A stretch of DNA of 12,645 nt from JABABD01 sp965530995 (GTDB lineage: Bacteria; Bacteroidota; Bacteroidia; Flavobacteriales; Flavobacteriaceae), in NCBI GenBank assembly GCA_965530995.1, contig CBESOB010000074.1, positions 1 to 12,645 on the forward strand. The letters are read 5' to 3'. The notes below the pieces were generated by a model. That model was not told where the DNA came from and searched no databases. It saw nothing but the letters and a program-made list of their open reading frames with translations. This document shows, in pieces, positions 1 through 4,250 of the stretch (the stretch's first letter is position 1; every line of letters starts with the position of its first letter). The position numbers were made by a program, and so were the translations under genes.

Positions 1-9
1 AGTAGCTAC

Positions 10-147
10 TTAAAGTGATTTGTCACATAAAAAACATATATTTTTTAAAAGTCTATGTTTCTTTTTCTTGAGAGCAGCTGTTTTAGCGTCTATTTTCTGA
101 TAATCATCAGAAATGGATTTATACAATGCAAGTATACTAATGAGCAT
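10..147 (-). CDS. Possible small membrane protein (45 aa), doubtful
   Basis: An ATG-started frame of 45 codons on the minus strand, with a hydrophobic start (MLISILALY) followed by a basic tail containing four consecutive lysines and ending CFLCDKSL. The same frame stays open further upstream, with alternative TTG and GTG codons that would lengthen the hydrophobic stretch (LVCFIAMLISILALY) into a credible single membrane helix. A stop codon precedes this near position 190. It lies 103 nt downstream of the secreted-protein gene on the same strand, so it could share its transcript. No ribosome binding site is evident and I recognise no family. It could also be the remnant of a longer gene or a chance frame. 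Confidence 0.28.
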   Translation of the reverse strand: MLISILALYKSISDDYQKIDAKTAALKKKKHRLLKNICFLCDKSL

Positions 148-250
148 CGCTATGAAGCACACCAACGTTTCTGAAGTCCAGAATATTTTTATGTAATTCC
201 CTTAGTGATGGCTATCAATAAAGTTAATGAAGAAAAATGTAATATTTTGA

Positions 251-961
251 TTATTCCTCTTTTACAACTACGATCGTTGCTCTGAATCCTGTGGCGAGAT
301 TCCATTCGTTTGCAGATATAAGCGAGCCATTTTCATCGTACACAGCGATATAAGCTGTATTAGGACCAGACGACCCTTGATTAAGCGCTACAAAATCTAT
401 TTTGTTGATACCTGGTTCTAGTTCTAAATTGAAACCACTATAACCTGTATGTAATAACACATTAGATTGTACAATATCATCATTAACAAGTACCATGATT
501 CGATCTCCGTCGGGATATTGATGGTCTCGATATACCACATCTACCTTCCCTGCAACAGTACTAAAACTACCCAGGTTCTGGTTTCTCCTAAATTCACCAG
601 AACGATCCTCGGCCAAGGCTATTTGTTTGTTTCTATCATCCCAGCGTTTTTCGAAGATGACACCTGGATCGATCAAATTACTTTTCTTCGTCATACTGAA
701 TCCTTCTTCTCTTTTATAATCTAACTTCCTTGCCATTCCAGTAATCAGCAGATTCAATTTTTCGGAGTTGCCTTTCTCAGGCTTAAAATCAGGTAACTCC
801 AATGGTTTGTCAAATGGGCTTTCAGAAGTCGTGTTCTCTTTCTTGGCATCCTCCTTCTCCTCTACCGGAATTTGGGTAGAAGGTCTTTGTCCATCTGTTT
901 GTGAAAACATGGATAAGGAGAGACCTAATAGTGAACCAATAAAAAGGAACTTTGCTTTCAT
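251..961 (-). CDS. Secreted protein of unknown function (236 aa)
   Basis: The product starts with a classical signal peptide: MKAK, then a hydrophobic core, ending around SMFSQ, a cleavage context typical of flavobacteria. It should be exported to the periplasm or surface. I chose the ATG at 961; an ATG directly before it (964) is equally possible. The frame runs upstream to 1006, but that extension puts 15 residues before the signal peptide. A polar, charged linker (about residues 25-65, rich in E, K, S and P) follows the signal. The last 100 or so residues alternate hydrophobic and polar positions and contain GDRIMVLVND, LEPGINKIDFVALN and GSSGPNTA, which suggests a beta-sandwich module. 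No catalytic motif or known domain is recognised. It diverges from the membrane protein gene at 1201, with 239 nt between them. Confidence 0.8.
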   Translation of the reverse strand: MKAKFLFIGSLLGLSLSMFSQTDGQRPSTQIPVEEKEDAKKENTTSESPFDKPLELPDFKPEKGNSEKLNLLITGMARKLDYKREEGFSMTKKSNLIDPGVIFEKRWDDRNKQIALAEDRSGEFRRNQNLGSFSTVAGKVDVVYRDHQYPDGDRIMVLVNDDIVQSNVLLHTGYSGFNLELEPGINKIDFVALNQGSSGPNTAYIAVYDENGSLISANEWNLATGFRATIVVVKEE

Positions 962-1042
962 CATAATTATTAGGCGTAAAACTAATGGAACTCTTTCAAA
1001 TACCATTTAAATTTAACAACATTTTTGCTTATTCAAGTATTT

Positions 1043-1083
1043 CAAAAACAATACCAAATAGCATATTTTGAAGATTGTTTTTG
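1043..1083. repeat. Perfect 10-bp inverted repeat in divergent promoter region
   Basis: CAAAAACAAT (1043-1052) and ATTGTTTTTG (1074-1083) are exact reverse complements separated by 21 nt. The spacer itself holds an imperfect inner dyad (CCAAATA against TATTTTG). It lies 82 nt upstream of the secreted-protein start (- strand) and 117 nt upstream of the membrane-protein start (+ strand). Its position suits an operator or a structured leader. It could also be a chance dyad in AT-rich DNA. No clear TAnnTTTG -7 element was found for either gene; the nearest is TACATTGT at 1139-1146. Confidence 0.4.
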
Positions 1084-1200
1084 TGTAAACACCATTTCAT
1101 GGCAAACATTATTTTTTGCGTATTCGATACAAACTGACTACATTGTATTGTCTAAAGACACACTAACTAACAGTAGTATTAACGAAAAAAAAACCAAATT

Positions 1201-1617
1201 ATGACGAGTACAACGAAATTACCAGTATGGTTTTGGGTCATTGCCGTAGTAGGCCTTTTATGGAATCTCATAGGCGTAAGTGCTTATTTAGCAGATGCTT
1301 ATCAACTGATAGAACTCTCGCCAGAAGAACAAGCATTCAACACAAATAAACCAGTTTGGTATACAGCGGCTTATGCCATAAGTGTTTTTGCTGGCGCTCT
1401 TGGTTGCATTGCTTTATTATTACGTAAAAAATGGGCAGTAACGCTGTTTATGCTATCATTAATCGGCGTATTGATAGCGCATACTTACAGTTTCTTTCTT
1501 CAAGATGACATGCCTATTACTGGAGGTGTTATGGCAGTTCCAATCATTGTTATCATCATTGCAGGATTACTGTATTGGTATTCTAAAGGGGCACGAGAAA
1601 AATCTTGGCTTAGTTAA
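1201..1617 (+). CDS. Four-helix integral membrane protein, unknown function (138 aa)
   Basis: The product has four predicted membrane helices at about residues 9-30, 53-74, 77-99 and 107-127, with short polar loops and a basic C-terminal tail (KGAREK). A positively charged RKK sits between helices 2 and 3. The layout, including WNLIGV in helix 1, matches small flavobacterial inner-membrane proteins that are usually left as hypothetical; I cannot assign a substrate or activity. The start is an ATG after an A-rich leader, and no upstream in-frame alternative is needed. It appears monocistronic: a terminator follows 30 nt after the stop and the upstream gene points the other way. Confidence 0.85.
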   Translation: MTSTTKLPVWFWVIAVVGLLWNLIGVSAYLADAYQLIELSPEEQAFNTNKPVWYTAAYAISVFAGALGCIALLLRKKWAVTLFMLSLIGVLIAHTYSFFLQDDMPITGGVMAVPIIVIIIAGLLYWYSKGAREKSWLS

Positions 1618-1647
1618 GATAAAATATCACAACCAAAATTGCAAGAG

Positions 1648-1681
1648 ACCTGGATCGATCATATTTGATTCAGGTTTTTTT
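1648..1681 (+). terminator. Rho-independent terminator after membrane protein gene
   Basis: The stem pairs ACCTGGATC (1648-1656) with GATTCAGGT (1667-1675): nine base pairs with one G-U. The loop is 10 nt, and a run of T to 1681 follows. Confidence 0.78.
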
Positions 1682-1763
1682 GGTGAAACCCAAAACCAAT
1701 GGTTTTGATAATTGAACCTTGCCTAAGCCTTGGTGTACTAGTCCCGCTTTTAAAGTGGGATAA
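1680..1763. repeat. Dispersed intergenic repeat, copy A
   Basis: This stretch aligns end to end with 4130-4211. Shared blocks include ACCCAA, TTGAT, GAAC, TGCCT, CTTGG, CTA, TCCCGC and GGGATA. Each copy holds a small hairpin followed by a second, GC-richer one. Here these are CAAAACC-AAT-GGTTTTG (1691-1707) and TCCCGC with GTGGGA (1742-1760). Both copies start at the T-tract of a + strand terminator. The primary sequences differ in the stems while pairing is largely kept, which suggests a folded RNA/DNA element or an old non-autonomous repeat family. It contains no ORF. Confidence 0.55.
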
Positions 1764-1774
1764 TAATTTAAACA

Positions 1775-1894
1775 CTATTTACGTAACAATCCACCGAGTC
1801 TTGTTTTCAAAATATAAGGCGAAATATCTGAGGCAATGACCTCTCCTTTCCCATTGATCAAGATAGTATGCGGAATGGATTCTATATTAAAGAG
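1775..1894 (-). pseudogene. Remnant of a thioredoxin/TlpA-like protein (C-terminal part)
   Basis: The minus-strand reading gives LFNIESIPHTILINGKGEVI and then a helical tail ending LGGLLRK before a stop. This matches the end of the thioredoxin fold in TlpA/redoxin proteins: the cis-proline motif (SIP-T), the strand FLIDxxGxII and the last helix. The frame stays open upstream to about 2002, but the residues there do not show the CxxC active site or the earlier strands. The upstream part also overlaps the promoter region of the dipeptidase gene. I infer a truncated, non-functional gene. It could be a short expressed protein, but loss of the redox centre makes that unlikely. Confidence 0.5.
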
Positions 1895-1984
1895 TTTAGT
1901 CAGCCTATATAGAGTTAGAAATTGGGAAGCCAATGCACTCGATATTACTCCGCTTTTAATTTTAAAGACATTAGGGGTTTTTAC

Positions 1985-1992
1985 TATCTTTG
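1985..1992 (+). promoter_or_regulatory. Bacteroidota -7 promoter element of the dipeptidase gene
   Basis: TATCTTTG matches TAnnTTTG exactly and lies 25 nt before the ATG at 2018, giving a short leader. No good TTTG -33 element is visible at the usual distance. Confidence 0.5.
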
Positions 1993-2017
1993 GGACAATC
2001 ACACTTAAACCAACAAT

Positions 2018-3316
2018 ATGAAATCATTTTACCTTTTATTTTTTGCATTGATCAGCTTATTTTCGTGTAAAGAACAAACAATGACCGAAGACCAACTAAT
2101 TGCCAAAGCCAAAGACATTCACGAACGCGTCATCACTTTAGATACGCATTGTGATATTAATGTGGCCAACTTCACGGATTCCATTAATTATACACAGCGA
2201 TTGGATTCGCAGGTTAATCTCCCTAAAATGATCGAAGGCGGATTAGATGTGCCCTGGTTCATCGTTTACACTGGCCAGGACTCCTTGAATACAAAAGGCT
2301 ATGAAAAAGCATATAAGAATGCCATGTCAAAGTTCGAGGCCATACATAAGCTTTGTGAAGACATCGCTCCAGATAAAATTGAATTGGCAGTAACATCAGA
2401 TGATGTTCGTCGTATTAGTAAATCAGGCAAGAAAGTGGCCATGATCGGTATTGAAAATGGGTATCCCGTAGGAACAGACATCGGTAATGTCAAGAAATTC
2501 TATGATATGGGTGGTCGCTATATGTCTTTGGCCCATAATGGTCATAGCCAACTCTCTGATAGTAATACTGGCGAAAAAGATGATGTATGGTTGCATAACG
2601 GATTAAGCGATCTTGGTAAAGAAGTTATCGCAGAAATGAATAAATACGGTATGATGGTCGATGTATCGCATCCATCTAAAGAAGCGATGCGTCAAATGAT
2701 TGAATTAACAAAAGCACCAATAATCGCGTCACATTCATCGTCACGTGCCCTTTGTGATCATAGCCGAAACTTAGATGACGAGCAATTAGGATGGATGAAA
2801 GAAAATGGTGGTGTTGTTCAAACAGTGGCATTCACTTCTTATTTAAATACCGAGAAATACGAAACACGTAATGACAAAGTCAAGGAAATTGAAACAATGG
2901 TCATGGACTCATTAGGTGTCATGCGCATGGAAAGAAAGGATGTGATGTCTTTGCCACCTGCGGAACGTGATGCCTATATAGGCACGTATATGAAAATGAT
3001 GAAAATTGTTGGAAATAAGACCAAGACCATGACAGACCTTCCTCCTGCCGTGGATGTAGGAGACTTTATTGACCATATAGACTATCTCGTAGAAAAAATG
3101 GGATTAGATCATGTGGGTATTAGTAGTGATTTTGATGGTGGTGGTGGTATTGAAGGTTGGAGTGATGCTTCAGAAACCTTAAATGTGACATTGGAACTAG
3201 TTCGTCGTGGTTACACCGAAGAACAAATTGAGAAGCTATGGAGCGGTAATTTATTACGTGTACTTGATGACGTACAGGAAGTAGCTAAAAATATTCAAGA
3301 AGGCTCTACAGAATAA
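2018..3316 (+). CDS. Membrane dipeptidase, peptidase family M19, lipoprotein (432 aa)
   Basis: This is a zinc-dependent renal-type dipeptidase that should split dipeptides in the periplasm or at the outer membrane. Residues 1-17 form a lipoprotein signal with lipobox LFSC and Cys17 as the lipid-bearing residue. The M19 metal-site pattern is complete: DTHCD (His44, Asp46), IENG (Glu146), DVSH (His218) and ASHSSSR (His239, Arg243). DFDGGGG (Asp371-Gly377) matches the conserved late SDFDG block. The length is normal for bacterial M19 enzymes with a lipoprotein leader. The ATG at 2018 is chosen because the signal peptide begins there and a -7 element lies just upstream. The gene is followed 24 nt later by a strong terminator, so it is probably transcribed alone. 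Substrate preference (ordinary, D-amino-acid or modified dipeptides) cannot be read from the sequence. Confidence 0.95.
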   Translation: MKSFYLLFFALISLFSCKEQTMTEDQLIAKAKDIHERVITLDTHCDINVANFTDSINYTQRLDSQVNLPKMIEGGLDVPWFIVYTGQDSLNTKGYEKAYKNAMSKFEAIHKLCEDIAPDKIELAVTSDDVRRISKSGKKVAMIGIENGYPVGTDIGNVKKFYDMGGRYMSLAHNGHSQLSDSNTGEKDDVWLHNGLSDLGKEVIAEMNKYGMMVDVSHPSKEAMRQMIELTKAPIIASHSSSRALCDHSRNLDDEQLGWMKENGGVVQTVAFTSYLNTEKYETRNDKVKEIETMVMDSLGVMRMERKDVMSLPPAERDAYIGTYMKMMKIVGNKTKTMTDLPPAVDVGDFIDHIDYLVEKMGLDHVGISSDFDGGGGIEGWSDASETLNVTLELVRRGYTEEQIEKLWSGNLLRVLDDVQEVAKNIQEGSTE

Positions 3317-3340
3317 AATGAGTATTTACTATCGCATTTA

Positions 3341-3366
3341 AAGGAGGACATGATGTCCTCCTTTTT
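3341..3366 (+). terminator. Strong rho-independent terminator after the dipeptidase gene
   Basis: AAGGAGGACA (3341-3350) and TGTCCTCCTT (3354-3363) pair perfectly over ten bases around a TGA loop, followed by T residues. It separates the dipeptidase from the peptide cluster. Confidence 0.9.
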
Positions 3367-3436
3367 ATTTCTAACAAACAAGTATTCAACAATTTGAAGA
3401 GGTCTCGAGTCCCCTATTTCATAATATTATGTTAAA

Positions 3437-3461
3437 ATAGTACTTTGTTTTGCATAGTACT
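3437..3461 (+). repeat. Direct repeat ATAGTACT upstream of the peptide cluster
   Basis: ATAGTACT occurs at 3437-3444 and again at 3454-3461, 17 nt apart. Each copy contains the palindrome AGTACT. The second copy overlaps the first base of the proposed -35 element at 3461, a position where a regulator could act. It may also be coincidental. Confidence 0.35.
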
Positions 3462-3488
3462 GTAACAAAAGATAAAATACCTCGTCTA
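3461..3488 (+). promoter_or_regulatory. Candidate ECF sigma factor promoter of the peptide cluster
   Basis: TGTAAC (3461-3466) and CGTCTA (3483-3488) are separated by exactly 16 nt. ECF sigma factors classically recognise an AAC-containing -35 and a CGT-type -10 at this spacing, as with the Bacillus SigM/SigX/SigW promoters. No housekeeping TAnnTTTG element fits this region. Transcription would start near 3495 and leave a leader of about 35 nt before the first peptide ATG at 3530. The match is seen directly; use by an ECF factor is inferred. No sigma factor gene is in the window. Confidence 0.6.
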
Positions 3489-3529
3489 TTAGGTATAAGC
3501 AAACAACAAACAATTAAAAAACAGAAATC

Positions 3530-3616
3530 ATGAGAACATTAAAAAGCAATCATTTAACCAGTAAAAATCACTCTGATAGAGCTTCAGTTTGGAACAGCAA
3601 AAGACGTTATAGCTAG
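3530..3616 (+). CDS. Tandem basic small peptide, copy 1 (28 aa)
   Basis: A 28-codon ORF, the first of three tandem copies. The peptide begins MRTLKSN and ends SVWNSKRRYS. It is strongly basic (K5, K12, R17, K24, R25, R26, plus two His) with one acidic residue, and has no hydrophobic stretch, so it is neither a signal peptide nor a membrane helix. Copy 2 differs by only four nucleotides in the ORF (two residue changes). Copy 3 keeps 20 of 28 residues, with at least six third-position silent changes, which argues that the peptide itself is under selection. The start ATG follows an A-rich leader without a recognisable Shine-Dalgarno. A candidate ECF promoter lies upstream. I do not recognise the family. 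It could be a stress-response small protein, a cationic peptide or a precursor peptide, but no modification or export gene is nearby. Confidence 0.7.
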   Translation: MRTLKSNHLTSKNHSDRASVWNSKRRYS

Positions 3617-3671
3617 TCTCTAAAAACGCTATCATCAATCAATCAATTAAATCATTTCAATCATTTCAATC

Positions 3672-3758
3672 ATGAGAACATTAAGCAGCAATCATTTAAC
3701 CAGTAAAAATAACTCTGATAGAGCTTCAGTTTGGAACAGCAAAAGACGCTATAGCTAG
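3672..3758 (+). CDS. Tandem basic small peptide, copy 2 (28 aa)
   Basis: A 28-codon ORF starting 142 nt after the start of copy 1. It begins MRTLSSN and ends SVWNSKRRYS. It differs from copy 1 at residue 5 (Ser for Lys), residue 14 (Asn for His) and one silent base in the Arg26 codon. The spacer before it repeats TTTCAATCA twice just ahead of the ATG and offers no Shine-Dalgarno. Its stop codon sits beside a hairpin, ATAGCT (3751-3756) with AGCTAT (3767-3772). The high identity with copy 1, which extends into the 3' flank (TCTCTAAAA then GCTATCATCAATCAAT), shows a recent tandem duplication or gene conversion. It is probably expressed from the same transcript as copies 1 and 3. The function is unknown. 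Confidence 0.7.
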   Translation: MRTLSSNHLTSKNNSDRASVWNSKRRYS

Positions 3759-3772
3759 TCTCTAAAAGCTAT
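3751..3772 (+). other. Hairpin at the stop codon of peptide copy 2
   Basis: ATAGCT and AGCTAT pair over 6 bp around a 10-nt loop that covers the end of the stop codon. Copy 1 has the weaker equivalent ATAGC with GCTAT at the same place, its loop two or more bases longer. No T-tract follows, so this is not a terminator. It could be a processing or stability element in the polycistronic RNA. Confidence 0.35.
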
Positions 3773-3809
3773 CATCAATCAATTATTAATCAATTAAAAC
3801 TTTTCAATT

Positions 3810-3896
3810 ATGAGAACATTAGACAGCAATCAATTAACAAACAGGAATTATTCAGACAAATCATCAGTCTGGAACAGCAAGAGACGTTACAGATAA
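3810..3896 (+). CDS. Tandem basic small peptide, copy 3, diverged (28 aa)
   Basis: A 28-codon ORF starting 138 nt after copy 2. It begins MRTLDSN and ends SVWNSKRRYR. Relative to copy 1 it changes residues 5, 8, 11, 12, 14, 17, 18 and 28. Two of these swap Lys and Arg, so the basic character is kept. The blocks MRTL, SN (6-7), LT (9-10), N13, SD (15-16) and SVWNSKRRY (19-27) are invariant in all three copies. The codons for T10, S15, D16, V20, K24 and Y27 differ from copy 1 only silently. Identical length plus silent divergence is good evidence for a translated peptide rather than a repeated RNA. It ends with TAA where copies 1 and 2 use TAG. It is the oldest-looking copy; its function is unknown. 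Confidence 0.68.
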   Translation: MRTLDSNQLTNRNYSDKSSVWNSKRRYR

Positions 3897-3937
3897 TCTT
3901 ACTACGTTATTTTAATAATCATTTTAAAACCTCTATC

Positions 3938-4072
3938 ATGAAAAAATCAAAATTAATTTCAGAAATATGCCATAGTCTTTCCGACAATATATTTTTGATC
4001 GAAAAAGGAGTCATTAACGGTCTAGGGTCTATCGAATCCTTGGGCAAAACAAGACGACAACATGCGGCATAA
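3938..4072 (+). CDS. Small protein at the end of the peptide cluster (44 aa)
   Basis: A 44-codon ORF, 41 nt after copy 3 and ending shortly before the cluster terminator, so it is probably on the same transcript. The product begins MKKSKLISEICHSL and ends SLGKTRRQHAA. The middle (about residues 6-35) could form an amphipathic helix; there is no clear signal peptide or membrane segment. It is not a copy of the 28-residue peptides, though it also has a basic K-x-R-R segment near its C-terminus. It has one cysteine (Cys11). I do not recognise it. Support comes from its position inside a transcription unit bounded by promoter and terminator, not from conservation, so it could still be a chance frame. 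Confidence 0.5.
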   Translation: MKKSKLISEICHSLSDNIFLIEKGVINGLGSIESLGKTRRQHAA

Positions 4073-4100
4073 CTATAAACTTAGAAGTACATAACACAAG

Positions 4101-4131
4101 CCAGTAGGAACAAAAACTTACTGGTTTTTTT
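4101..4131 (+). terminator. Terminator closing the peptide cluster
   Basis: CCAGTA (4101-4106) pairs with TACTGG (4119-4124) across a 12-nt loop and is followed by seven T residues. It ends the transcript that starts near 3495. Confidence 0.75.
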
Positions 4132-4211
4132 AGTTGGGACCCAATAGCTATTAGGTCTTGATGGTCGAACAATGCCTTCGGCTTGGCGGGCTAATCCCGC
4201 CGAAACGGGAT
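4130..4211. repeat. Dispersed intergenic repeat, copy B
   Basis: This is the counterpart of 1680-1763. It holds a near-palindrome (CCAATAG with CTATTAGG) and then a GC-rich part with two mutually exclusive hairpins: GGCGGG (4185-4190) with CCCGCC (4196-4201), or ATCCCG (4194-4199) with CGGGAT (4206-4211). The second is followed by TATTTTT and could act as a terminator on the + strand. The copy sits between the peptide cluster and the convergent oligopeptidase gene, the same type of place as copy A (just after a + strand terminator). It contains no ORF. Confidence 0.55.
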
Positions 4212-4250
4212 ATTTTTAATGCACTCTAAACATATACAGTATTCCTTACG

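Noticed and set aside
94..113. TTTCTGAT-AATC-ATCAGAAA hairpin
   Set aside because: An 8-bp dyad without T-tract inside a possible small ORF in AT-rich DNA; no clear role.
962..1006. N-terminal extension of the secreted protein to 1006
   Set aside because: It would bury the signal peptide; the ATG at 961 gives a standard signal sequence.
3530..3896. Tandem repeated units read as a CRISPR array or simple repeat
   Set aside because: The units are about 140 nt, each is a full ORF, the divergence is silent at codon third positions, and there are no short palindromic repeats with unique spacers.
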